Assembly (NCBI GenBank): GCA_050949165.1
Contig: JBMNFF010000001.1
Coordinates: 310,001 to 374,000, forward strand
Reading direction: 5' to 3'
Length of the DNA: 64,000 bases
Origin: DAIOXA01 sp050949165
GTDB lineage: Bacteria > Bacillota > Proteinivoracia > UBA4975
Shown here one piece after another: positions 34,548 to 42,069 of the stretch. Both the position numbers and the translations under genes were made by a program. The notes under the pieces are model-generated. The model ran no database searches. It saw only the letters and a list, made by a program, of their open reading frames with translations, and was not told where the DNA came from. How positions within the stretch are numbered: the stretch's first letter is position 1; the number at the start of each line of letters is the position of its first letter.

Positions 34548-34634
34548 TGGTGCGAGAGGCGGGATTCGAACCCGCACACCGGTGAGGGCACTAGATCCTG
34601 AATCTAGCGTGTCTGCCAGTTCCACCACTCTCGC
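34548..34634 (-). tRNA. tRNA-Leu (anticodon CAG)
   Basis: 87 nt including encoded CCA. The acceptor GCGAGAG pairs with CTCTCGC, the anticodon loop is TTCAGGA, there is a long variable arm (TGCCCTCACCGGTG), and the T-arm is GCGGGTTCGAATCCCGC. It is the last gene of the tRNA cluster. Confidence 0.95.
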
Positions 34635-34678
34635 GGGACACTATTATTTTATAACACAGCAGTGTGAAGTTGTCAAGA

Positions 34679-34754
34679 TGGTGGGCCATCGGGGACTCGA
34701 ACCCAGGACACCCTGATTAAGAGTCAGGTGCTCTACCAACTGAGCTAATGGCCC
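34679..34754 (-). tRNA. tRNA-Lys (anticodon CTT)
   Basis: 76 nt with CCA. Acceptor GGGCCAT/ATGGCCC, anticodon loop CTCTTAA within CTGA...TCAG, T-loop TTCGAGT. Confidence 0.95.
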
Positions 34755-34760
34755 ACAAAA

Positions 34761-34835
34761 TGGCTGGGGTGGCAGGATTCGAACCTGCGAATGCGGGAGT
34801 CAGAGTCCCGTGCCTTACCGCTTGGCGACACCCCA
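34761..34835 (-). tRNA. tRNA-Gln (anticodon CTG)
   Basis: 75 nt with CCA. Acceptor TGGGGTG/CACCCCA, anticodon arm GGGACTCTGACTCCC, T-loop TTCGAAT. The U1-A72 pair is typical of tRNA-Gln. Confidence 0.93.
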
Positions 34836-34839
34836 GTGA

Positions 34840-34925
34840 TGGTGGAGAGGACTGGATTCGAACCAGTGAAGGCTGAGCCAGCAGATTTACAGTCTGCCCC
34901 CTTTGGCCAACTCGGGAACCTCTCC
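34840..34925 (-). tRNA. tRNA-Tyr (anticodon GTA)
   Basis: 86 nt with CCA. Acceptor GGAGAGG/CCTCTCC, anticodon loop CTGTAAA, long variable arm, T-arm ACTGGTTCGAATCCAGT. Confidence 0.95.
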
Positions 34926-34932
34926 ATAATAG

Positions 34933-35008
34933 TGGAGCCGACGAGGGGACTCGAACCCCTAACCTGCTGATTACAAGTCAGCTGCTCTACCAGTTGAGCC
35001 ACATCGGC
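34933..35008 (-). tRNA. tRNA-Thr (anticodon TGT)
   Basis: 76 nt with CCA. Acceptor GCCGATG/CGTCGGC (one G-T pair), anticodon loop CTTGTAA, T-arm AGGGGTTCGAGTCCCCT. Confidence 0.95.
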
Positions 35009-35009
35009 A

Positions 35010-35086
35010 TGGCGGAGCTGACGGGAATCGAACCCGCGATCTCCTGCGTGACAGGCAGGCATGTTAGGCCGCTACACCACAGCTCC
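35010..35086 (-). tRNA. tRNA-Asp (anticodon GTC)
   Basis: 77 nt with CCA. Acceptor GGAGCTG/CAGCTCC, anticodon arm CCTGCCTGTCACGCAGG, T-arm GCGGGTTCGATTCCCGT. Confidence 0.95.
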
Positions 35087-35092
35087 AAAAAA

Positions 35093-35169
35093 TGGTGACC
35101 CCTAGGGGATTCGAACCCCTGAATGCCAGCGTGAAAGGCTGGTGAGTTAAGCCACTTCTCCAAGGGGCC
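35093..35169 (-). tRNA. tRNA-Glu (anticodon TTC)
   Basis: 77 nt with CCA. Acceptor GGCCCCT/AGGGGTC, anticodon loop CTTTCAC, T-arm AGGGGTTCGAATCCCCT. Confidence 0.95.
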
Positions 35170-35180
35170 ACGTATATCCA

Positions 35181-35257
<77 letters not shown>

Positions 35258-35294
35258 TGGACTTTACCTATTATACAGGAGCTTCTTTTTTTAG

Positions 35295-36833
35295 TCAAGA
35301 CGAACCCGCCACTCTGTCTTTTAATATTTTTAGGATTTTTTCTTGTTCATGGCGAGGATGGCGCCGAGCAACCATGGGAATAATTACATGGGCGCCATGG
35401 TCCATGCCCTGGCAGCCGGCCAACATAATTACATCATCCGGGGCGACGCCTTTAAGGGCCAGTTCAATGGCATCGGTAAGCTGCGGCAGGTGGGTGTACT
35501 CAAGACCTGCAGCGTCCAGGATGCCCAGAAAAGTAGACCGCTCTTCATCGCTGACCCGGTCATGTTCATCGACATATTCGACGCTGTCGGTAAGGATGAG
35601 CTGGTCCACTGGCAGCTGAGGCAGCCACTGGACCACGGCGTCGGCGTTTTCGCCGTTGACGATGCTGCCGCGATTGCCGCGAATGGCGATGACCAGGTGA
35701 AGCTTATTGTACTTCATCAGGCCCAGGGTCCTCAGGGTGATATCGATATTGCCGGCGTTGGCAAAGTGATCGTCGATGATCTTAAAATCGCCGTCGTAGA
35801 TCAGCTGGAACCGGCGCTCCACGCCGCCGAAGTCGGCCAGAGCCGAAACGATCTTCTCATCGGGGACGCCGCAGAGCTTGGCTACTGTTATGGCCACAGT
35901 GGCATTGTACACATTGTGCAAGCCCAGGACCTTTAAGCCAATCTCGAGGTCGCAGGCGGAGAGAGAGTAGTTGTTTCCGGCAATGTCCTGGGGGATTGTA
36001 TACCGGAAGCTGGCGGCGCCGGTACTCAGGTCCACCTCGCGGATTACAATTTGCGCCGGGTTGCCCGTGAGGGTATAGAGGATTGCATCAGCGGCTGTTT
36101 GCTCCCGGAGGCCGGCAATCAGCTCCTGGTCGCCGTTGAGGACGGCGATGGCATGAGGGCCCAAATTGCGAATGAGCCTGGATTTGGTCCGCCAATAGCT
36201 TTCAAAGCTGCCGTGAAAGTCTATGTGCTCGCGGGAGACGTTGTTAAAGGTGGCGATATCATAATCGATGCCATGGACCCGGTGCAGCTCTTGACCGGCA
36301 GAGCTGACTTCCATGATGACGTGGGAGCATTTATTTTGGCGCATGGCGGCCAGCCACTGGTAGAGTTCAAGGGAATTGGGGGTGGTAAGGTCGGCGCTGA
36401 CCACTTGCTCTCCGTCCTTGACGACCACGGTTCCCACCAGGCCGGTCCTTGCAAAATGGGAAGAGAGTATGTGGTCAATCATAAAGGAGGTTGTGGTCTT
36501 GCCGTTGGAGGCGGTGACGCCAATCATCTTAAAAGAACGAGCGGGGAAATCGAACCAAGCATTGCTGAGCTCTGCCAGGGCAATCCGCGAATCGGGCACG
36601 ACGATTACGGGGACTGGAAGCTCCAGTTCCCGTTCGGCGACGACGGCAACGGCGCCCCGTTCGATCGCCTTCTCCACAAAGTCATGGCCGTCCAGCTTAT
36701 AACCTGTAACGGCCACAAAGATATTGCCGGGTTGAACTTTACCGGAATGGTCCGAGACTCCGGTGATGTCCGGATCCTGGGTGAGTTGGACCCCAGCCAG
36801 GGCAGTTTTTGCCAGAACTTGTGACAATAACAC
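35295..36833 (-). CDS. Divergent Mur ligase (MurE-like)
   Basis: The product is about 512 aa. I place the start at GTG 36833 because GGAGG sits 8 nt upstream; an in-frame GTG at 36848 overlaps that site. The MurE layout is present: an N-terminal UDP-sugar domain (GNIFVAVTGYKLDGHDFVEKA), the P-loop GVTASNGKTTTS, EVSSAGQEL, and the carbamylated-Lys region SYWRTKSRLI. In place of the DNPR motif and the HTPD region of standard MurE there are DHFANAGNIDI and RGNRGSIVNGE. The amino acid added is therefore uncertain. It is not in a dcw cluster, so a paralogue with another role is likely. Confidence 0.75.
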   Translation of the reverse strand: MLLSQVLAKTALAGVQLTQDPDITGVSDHSGKVQPGNIFVAVTGYKLDGHDFVEKAIERGAVAVVAERELELPVPVIVVPDSRIALAELSNAWFDFPARSFKMIGVTASNGKTTTSFMIDHILSSHFARTGLVGTVVVKDGEQVVSADLTTPNSLELYQWLAAMRQNKCSHVIMEVSSAGQELHRVHGIDYDIATFNNVSREHIDFHGSFESYWRTKSRLIRNLGPHAIAVLNGDQELIAGLREQTAADAILYTLTGNPAQIVIREVDLSTGAASFRYTIPQDIAGNNYSLSACDLEIGLKVLGLHNVYNATVAITVAKLCGVPDEKIVSALADFGGVERRFQLIYDGDFKIIDDHFANAGNIDITLRTLGLMKYNKLHLVIAIRGNRGSIVNGENADAVVQWLPQLPVDQLILTDSVEYVDEHDRVSDEERSTFLGILDAAGLEYTHLPQLTDAIELALKGVAPDDVIMLAGCQGMDHGAHVIIPMVARRHPRHEQEKILKILKDRVAGSS

Positions 36834-36853
36834 CAAAATAACCTCCACTCGCT

Positions 36854-37048
36854 TTAGCGCAGAGATTTAATCTGCTCGATAAAGGTCTTCCAGGCTTCTA
36901 TGCTGAAGATGTCGGAACCGGACGAATCGGCCATAAACTCATAGCCCAAGTAGGCGCCCGCAATAAAGGCAACGATGAGCAGAACGGGTATCCAGGCGTA
37001 TTTAAGAATTGCCAGCACTATTCTTGAAAAGCCAGTCGGCTTAGCCAT
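36854..37048 (-). CDS. Small single-pass membrane protein, EpuA-like
   Basis: The product is 64 aa with AGGAGGAGAT before ATG 37048. A basic N-terminus, one membrane helix (AWIPVLLIVAFIAGAYLGYEF), then GSDIFSIEAWKTFIEQIKSL. This helix-plus-(D)(I/V)F-xx-xxW pattern resembles the short EpuA/DUF4650 proteins often labelled RNA polymerase beta subunit in Firmicutes. The resemblance is modest. It lies 20 bp before the Mur ligase, in the same direction. Confidence 0.5.
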   Translation of the reverse strand: MAKPTGFSRIVLAILKYAWIPVLLIVAFIAGAYLGYEFMADSSGSDIFSIEAWKTFIEQIKSLR

Positions 37049-37111
37049 ATCTATCTCCTCCTCAGTATTAAATATTACTATATTTTTCGGACTTAATCCA
37101 GTTTCCCCGGC

Positions 37112-37140
37112 AAAAAAGGCGCCCTAGGGCGCCAGAAAAA
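37112..37140 (-). terminator. Terminator after the SASP gene
   Basis: The palindrome GGCGCCCTAGGGCGCC (37118-37133) is flanked by A- and T-rich runs and lies directly downstream of the SASP stop. Confidence 0.8.
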
Positions 37141-37371
37141 TCAGGAAAGGGGATTGTTGTTGGCCAACATCTGTTCAGCATGGCGAATCATCACTTTGAC
37201 CATATTACCGCCGATTCTGCCCCCGATTCTGCCACACTCACGAGATGTCATATTGGCCCACCCCTGGCTGTCTATCTTCTCCTTCAGGCCAAGTTCTTCT
37301 GCAATCTCGTATTTGAATCTATCCAAGAAACTGTCGTCCAAAAGGTTTTTATTCCTGTTGTTGCGCGCCAT
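37141..37371 (-). CDS. Alpha/beta-type small acid-soluble spore protein
   Basis: The product is 76 aa with GGGAGGTGAG and AAGGAG upstream of ATG 37371. Both family signatures are present: KYEIAEELGL (with the GPR-protease site after the Glu) and TSRECGRIGGRIGGNMVKVM. These proteins coat and protect DNA in dormant spores and are made in the forespore under sigma-G. It ends the argument that the host forms endospores. The N-terminal NNRNKNLLDDSFLDRF is slightly unusual. Confidence 0.93.
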   Translation of the reverse strand: MARNNRNKNLLDDSFLDRFKYEIAEELGLKEKIDSQGWANMTSRECGRIGGRIGGNMVKVMIRHAEQMLANNNPLS

Positions 37372-37482
37372 CTCCTTGAGCTCACCTCCCTGGTTATATT
37401 TTTAGCAACCAGGGGTTGGACTATGTTGATAGATATGTGGTGAAGCTGGCAGAAACCTGAGAAGGGCGCCATGAAAAGGTTG

Positions 37483-37983
37483 TTAGTCCTGAATTCTTTG
37501 CCAGATCTGAAAGAGGTCGTCCATCAATTGGGATGTCGGCTGACCGCCACTGATTCTCTCCGATACCGAGGCGATTTTGTCCATCAAATCTTCCTGGGAG
37601 GTGACGTAGGCGGTTTCAATTTCTGTAAAATTTGCTGTTATTTTTTCTTCAACTTGCTCTTCAACATCCTCGGAGCTGACGCCGTCCCGGAGTTCCACCC
37701 CGATAATGGCCATGTTGCCAAGGACTATGGCCACGGCGTCCTTTACCCCGGTGATTTCCCTGGCTCTGTTGGATATTTCTGAAGCCAGCGACTGCTCCAG
37801 CATATCGCCCCGATTGGCTCTGGGGTTTGCATCATCCGCCTGGGGAGGAAGCTCAGGATTCATTGGCTGCTGTTGTTCCGGCGGGTCTGGCTGGTTTCCC
37901 GGATCCGGTTGGCGATACAAGTTGCATCCGGTTATGGCAAGCGCTGCCGCCACCAATAAGCAGAGGGCAATTCTCCTTTTCAC
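37483..37983 (-). CDS. YhcN/YlaJ-family sporulation lipoprotein
   Basis: The product is about 166 aa from GTG 37983, with AAGGAGG 9 nt upstream. KRR, then a hydrophobic stretch and lipobox AITGC (lipidated Cys) form a type II signal. A Pro/Gln-rich linker follows, then the YhcN_YlaJ domain (AREITGVKDAVAIVLGNMAIIGVEL). Relatives are spore-associated, including spore coat/cortex or germination lipoproteins. It lies between the SASP gene and the YpmA gene, divergent from the latter. Confidence 0.82.
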   Translation of the reverse strand: MKRRIALCLLVAAALAITGCNLYRQPDPGNQPDPPEQQQPMNPELPPQADDANPRANRGDMLEQSLASEISNRAREITGVKDAVAIVLGNMAIIGVELRDGVSSEDVEEQVEEKITANFTEIETAYVTSQEDLMDKIASVSERISGGQPTSQLMDDLFQIWQRIQD

Positions 37984-38089
37984 GCTGTAAAACCTCCTTG
38001 TACTTAATAGATTGAGCAAAAGAGAAAATAATATTCTTGACAGGAAATCGGCCCTTGGGAGAGAATAATAAAAAAGAGGGGGTGTTTTT

Positions 38090-38251
38090 TTGGAAGAAAA
38101 GCTGGAACTAATTGCAACCCAGACGGTTCCCTATAATGTAGATCTCTATATATTGGTAGATTTTCTGAACAGAACCCTCAAACATAAAAAATTGATTTTT
38201 GGCGTATCCCAGCGCAATGAGGAAATGGTGGTCAGCATTTACGAGATTTAA
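38090..38251 (+). CDS. YpmA-like protein (DUF4264)
   Basis: The product is 53 aa from TTG 38090, with GAGGGGGTG upstream. EEKLELIATQTVPYNVDLY, then VDFLNRTLKHKKLIFGVS and a short EMVVSIYEI end match the small YpmA/DUF4264 family, whose function is unknown. In Bacillus, ypmA lies near asnS and dnaD; here asnS and a DnaD-like gene are a few kilobases on, a partly kept order. It stops 12 bp before deoC and is probably in the same transcript. Confidence 0.8.
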   Translation: MEEKLELIATQTVPYNVDLYILVDFLNRTLKHKKLIFGVSQRNEEMVVSIYEI

Positions 38252-38263
38252 GGGGGAAAGATC

Positions 38264-38923
38264 ATGGGAATCGCGAAATTCATAGATTACACCTTGCTAA
38301 AACCAACGGCAAGCGCAGCCGATGTCCGGCGCATGTGCCATGAAGCTAAGGAATATTCCTTTGCCAGCATCTGCATTCAGCCGGTCTTTGTAAAATTATG
38401 CGCCCAGCTCTTGGCTGGCAGCCCGGTGGGGGTGACCACTGTGGTGGGCTTTCCCCTCGGCGCGGACAAGCCGGAGGTCAAGGCCTTTGCCGCCCGGCAA
38501 GCTGTTGCCGACGGCGCCACCGAAGTGGACATGGTCATGAATATAGGTCAGATGCTGGAGGGCAATTACGAGGCAGTGAAGGAAGACATCGCCGCTGTGG
38601 TCAATGCCGTGGACCAGAAAGCGATAGTCAAGGTGATCATCGAGACTGCATATTTGAGTCCCGAGCAGATTACTCAAGCAAGCCTCCTGGTCAAGGAAGC
38701 TGGGGCAGACTTTGTCAAAACTTCCACCGGCTTCGCTCCCAGCGGCGCCAAGGCAGAAGATGTCCGGCGCATCCGTCAGGCAGTGGGGCCGGAAATGGGC
38801 ATTAAAGCGGCGGGAGGTATTTCATCCTACCAGGTAGCCGAAGATATGTTGTCCGCAGGGGCAACCAGGCTTGGCGCCAGCGCCGCCCTGGCCATCGTCC
38901 AGGGTGAAGCAGAATCAAAATAA
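38264..38923 (+). CDS. deoC: Deoxyribose-phosphate aldolase
   Basis: The product is 219 aa, full length. It cleaves 2-deoxyribose-5-phosphate to glyceraldehyde-3-phosphate and acetaldehyde in nucleoside salvage. The start FIDYTLLKPTAS, VVGFPLGA, EVDMVMNIGQ, VKVIIETAYL (Schiff-base Lys) and FVKTSTGFAPSGA (second Lys) are all present. The ribosome site is AAGGGGGAAAG. A terminator follows at once. Confidence 0.96.
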   Translation: MGIAKFIDYTLLKPTASAADVRRMCHEAKEYSFASICIQPVFVKLCAQLLAGSPVGVTTVVGFPLGADKPEVKAFAARQAVADGATEVDMVMNIGQMLEGNYEAVKEDIAAVVNAVDQKAIVKVIIETAYLSPEQITQASLLVKEAGADFVKTSTGFAPSGAKAEDVRRIRQAVGPEMGIKAAGGISSYQVAEDMLSAGATRLGASAALAIVQGEAESK

Positions 38924-38950
38924 CCCAGCGTCCAGTCTGGGTTCTTTTTT
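38924..38950 (+). terminator. Terminator of deoC
   Basis: CCCAG / CTGGG stem directly after the stop codon, followed by TTCTTTTTT. Confidence 0.7.
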
Positions 38951-38988
38951 CACCAAGCATGTGGTAGAATTAGCATGGGGTGAGGTGC

Positions 38989-40035
38989 ATGTTTGTCAAG
39001 CGCAAATTGGGCCGACAGAACTTATTGTTATTTTTTTTACTTATAGCCGGCTTTCTCATTGGAATGCCGACCATATTGGCCTTTACCCTGGGTAATAACC
39101 TTCCCCCTGAAGTACCTGTTGCCCTGTACAGGCCCCAGCTGAGGCCGGGGGGCCCCTTGCTGACCTTCGCCCAAAGGGGACCAACCCTGGATATCCACGT
39201 TCTCCCCCACGACGAAGACAGCTGGGACTTACAAGACGATTTACTCTTGCTTCGCTTACATAATGCAGAGGCTTTGCCCTCGTATCGAGGGGAAGGATGG
39301 CTGGACCAGAATGTACAGTACAAGCTGGAGGATGGCCTCTTTATCCTTGTCCTGAAAGTGGACAACCTTCCTCCAGTCTTTCGCATCGCCAAAAGGGATA
39401 ACCGCTACAGCATCATCTGGAGCGAGCCTGGTCTCAGCGGCAAACGCATTGCCATTGACCCCGGACACGGCGGCCACGATCCCGGGGCGGAGGGTTTATT
39501 TTTACGGGAAAAGGATATTACCCTGGCCATTGGCCTGGAGTTGCAGCAATTGCTGCAGCAGGCAGGAGCAGAAGTATTTATGACCCGGTCCACCGACACC
39601 TTGGTAGATACCGCCCTGGAGCCGGGCAAGCATATTCGTCCCGACCTCTGGAAGCGGCAAAGAATTGTGGAGGAGTGGGATCCGGATTTCTTTATCTCCA
39701 TCCACAACAATTCCTGGATTGACCGCAAAGTGGGCGGAATCGAAACCTATTACAACCCGCACTCCTTTAACCGAGCCCTCAATTGCCGGGCAGCTCAGCT
39801 CATCCAGGCGCGCCTGGTGGAAGCAATCGGCCGCAAGGATCGGGGGATCAGGTACAAGGAAAACAGCGATGCGGTATTGCAAACCGCCAATTATCCCTCC
39901 GCCCTGGCAGAGATCCTCTACATCAGCAATCGGGCCGAAGAGGCGATTCTGGCGGAACCTGATTTTCCTCAAAAGGCGGCCCAAGGCCTATTCCTGGGAA
40001 TCAGCGATTATTTCAGCGGAGGTGAAGAAAGGTGA
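38989..40035 (+). CDS. N-acetylmuramoyl-L-alanine amidase (Amidase_3)
   Basis: The product is 348 aa, ATG 38989 with GGGGTGAGG upstream. The N-terminal anchor is LLLFFLLIAGFLIGMPTILAF, and the next roughly 110 residues are not recognised. From about residue 145 follows the zinc amidase: IAIDPGHGGHDPGAEG (His, then Glu in LREKDITLAI), SIHNNSWID (zinc His) and ALAEILYISN (catalytic Glu). It cleaves peptide stems from glycan strands in the wall, and may act in sporulation. Its stop overlaps the next gene by 4 nt, joining it to the replication genes. Confidence 0.9.
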   Translation: MFVKRKLGRQNLLLFFLLIAGFLIGMPTILAFTLGNNLPPEVPVALYRPQLRPGGPLLTFAQRGPTLDIHVLPHDEDSWDLQDDLLLLRLHNAEALPSYRGEGWLDQNVQYKLEDGLFILVLKVDNLPPVFRIAKRDNRYSIIWSEPGLSGKRIAIDPGHGGHDPGAEGLFLREKDITLAIGLELQQLLQQAGAEVFMTRSTDTLVDTALEPGKHIRPDLWKRQRIVEEWDPDFFISIHNNSWIDRKVGGIETYYNPHSFNRALNCRAAQLIQARLVEAIGRKDRGIRYKENSDAVLQTANYPSALAEILYISNRAEEAILAEPDFPQKAAQGLFLGISDYFSGGEER

Positions 40036-41078
40036 AGTTTCAACTTCAGGATATCAGGCAACCAACCTTGATCCCTCCGGAACTATTAGAGATATATCAA
40101 CCCGTCTTAGGATTTGAGGCGGTTTCTGTCTGGATTAATATCTATCATGCCCTTTTGACAGGCCAGGATATCGGCGAGGCAGACCTCCTGCACCAAATGA
40201 ATATAACCCAGCGGAGCCTGCGCGCGTCCATAAAAGAACTGAAAAAGTACCGACTGCTGGAAGAAACCAACTCGCAATTACTGGTTGTGCTATGCCCCTT
40301 GCCGGTGATGGAGCTGGTTTCCTATATAAAATCCAGCGACTTTTCCACGGAATTGCAGCGCAGGGTCACCACTCTGGCCGAATCCTTTCTCCTGAGACGG
40401 GGGCAGTCCCTGAGTCCGGAGACTGCAAGTCCCCAGCGAGAAGAGACAGCTCAGCTCAGTGAACAGCTGGCCGATGAATTTGCCACCCGCTTTATTAAAG
40501 AATGCAATTTCGTGCCCAGCAGACAACTGCGAGAGCGCTTTGACCTCTGGTTTGAACAGATTCAGGATCCCCGTTTGCTGGAAGAGCTTCTGGAGCGGAC
40601 CAAACGCAAGGTGGAAATCGAAGGCAATAAGGGGACCTGCCCCAGCGCCTATGCCGATAAAATAGTCCGGCAGTGGCTGGTCCAGGGCATCAAAACATAT
40701 CCGGATTTGCTGCGCCGGGACCAGGAATTTCATGCCCGCTGGGAGTACTATCGAATTGTCGAAAAGGAGCTGGGCCGCAGCTTTAATTCCCTGACCCCAG
40801 CTGAGAAGGAAATCGTCGACAGGTGGATAGCCGCCGTCAAGGATGTGAAGGAAATGAGCGCCATCATCAAAAGGGCTATTCTCTCGGGAGAATACCAGGG
40901 CAAGGGCGCCCCGGGCATCGCCTATATCGACCGCTGGTTCAGCAAAGGGGAGGAGAGGGAGAAGGCTTCCACCCGCAAGAAGGGTGGCTTTACCCATCAG
41001 CACAGCATCACCGACTTGCAGAAAGTAATCCAACGCAAGACAATGGTGGGTCTGGAGGACGAGAGCAATGAGGGATGA
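40032..41078 (+). CDS. DnaD/DnaB-type replication initiation protein
   Basis: The product is 348 aa. A winged-helix N-terminal part (PELLEIYQPVLGFEAVSVWI...) is followed by a helical DnaB_2/DnaD-type C-terminal domain. That domain contains LGRSFNSLTPAEKEIVDRWI and later GAPGIAYIDRWF (the YxxxIL-W type motif). Such proteins remodel origin DNA and help load the replicative helicase in Firmicutes. It overlaps the DnaI-like gene by 11 nt, so the pair is made together. Confidence 0.85.
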   Translation: MKFQLQDIRQPTLIPPELLEIYQPVLGFEAVSVWINIYHALLTGQDIGEADLLHQMNITQRSLRASIKELKKYRLLEETNSQLLVVLCPLPVMELVSYIKSSDFSTELQRRVTTLAESFLLRRGQSLSPETASPQREETAQLSEQLADEFATRFIKECNFVPSRQLRERFDLWFEQIQDPRLLEELLERTKRKVEIEGNKGTCPSAYADKIVRQWLVQGIKTYPDLLRRDQEFHARWEYYRIVEKELGRSFNSLTPAEKEIVDRWIAAVKDVKEMSAIIKRAILSGEYQGKGAPGIAYIDRWFSKGEEREKASTRKKGGFTHQHSITDLQKVIQRKTMVGLEDESNEG

Positions 41079-42054
41079 TTTGGCCCATATCCGCAACCTG
41101 ATGGCCGAGGAGCGCCACAGAATTTTGGCTGCCCATGAAAGACATCTGGAATCCCTGTACAGTCAGTACCCTCAGTTGCGGCAAAATGCCAGGCTTATCG
41201 AGGATACCAAAAAGCAGATCATCACCATGACCCTGGCCAAATTGAAGGGAGAGCTCCCCGACGGCGAAGTAACCGCGCTAGAGGAGCGCCTGGAAGAACT
41301 CCGCCAACAGCGGGCGGACTTGCTAAAACAGTACAAAATTCCTCCGGAATCCCTTGAGCCCCAATGGTCCTGCCGGCGCTGTCAAGACACCGGCTGGATT
41401 TACATGGAAGATGGACAAGCTGCTCCCTGCCAGTGCCAAATTGCCCGCCGCCGCGAATACCTGCGCCGGGCGGCAGATTTGCCGGCCCGAATAGCGGACG
41501 CGTCCTTTGCCAAGGTCAACTATAACCTCTACCCGCCGCCCTTTCGCGCCCAGGCGAAGAAGATATTCACCTATGTCAAGGAATTCTGTGACTCTCTGGA
41601 GGAGAACCCAGGCCGGGGCCTGTACATCCACGGCCCCACGGGGTCCGGAAAATCTTATCTCATGGGCTGCATCGCCAATTACCTCTGTTCCCGCATGTCG
41701 GTGAGATACCTGGTGTACGCCGACTTCCTGGATTCCCTGCGGGCGACCTTTAATTCCCGGGATTCGGAATACTCGGAGCAGCAGCTGGTGGATGAGGTTA
41801 AGAATGTAGGCTTGCTTCTGCTGGACGACCTGGGAGTGGAAAGGCCCACTGAGTTCTCCCTGAAAAACCTGGCCCAGATCATCGATTACCGCTATCGCAA
41901 TTGTCTGCCGCTGGTGGTTACCTCCAATTTTACTCTGGAGGAACTGATTCAGCGCAGCCAGAATGACCTCTACGGCGAGAGGATCGTCTGGCGCCTGAGC
42001 GAATGTTGCTCAAATATGTTGGAGCTCAAAGGAAACCTTCGCCTCAATCTCTAG
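41068..42054 (+). CDS. dnaI: DnaI/DnaC-type helicase loader ATPase
   Basis: The product is 328 aa. An N-terminal coiled part, a zinc motif (CRRCQDTGWI...CQCQ, near residues 97-125), then an AAA domain. Walker A is IHGPTGSGKSYLMG (about 189), Walker B is LLLLDDLGVERPTEFS (about 250), and a sensor region VVTSNFTLEEL follows. The zinc-binding N-terminus is how DnaI holds the replicative helicase. It sits between the DnaD-like gene and the primase-helicase gene, whose helicase part is the likely client. Confidence 0.88.
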   Translation: MRDDLAHIRNLMAEERHRILAAHERHLESLYSQYPQLRQNARLIEDTKKQIITMTLAKLKGELPDGEVTALEERLEELRQQRADLLKQYKIPPESLEPQWSCRRCQDTGWIYMEDGQAAPCQCQIARRREYLRRAADLPARIADASFAKVNYNLYPPPFRAQAKKIFTYVKEFCDSLEENPGRGLYIHGPTGSGKSYLMGCIANYLCSRMSVRYLVYADFLDSLRATFNSRDSEYSEQQLVDEVKNVGLLLLDDLGVERPTEFSLKNLAQIIDYRYRNCLPLVVTSNFTLEELIQRSQNDLYGERIVWRLSECCSNMLELKGNLRLNL

Positions 42055-42069
42055 ACCGGGGGTGGGAAA

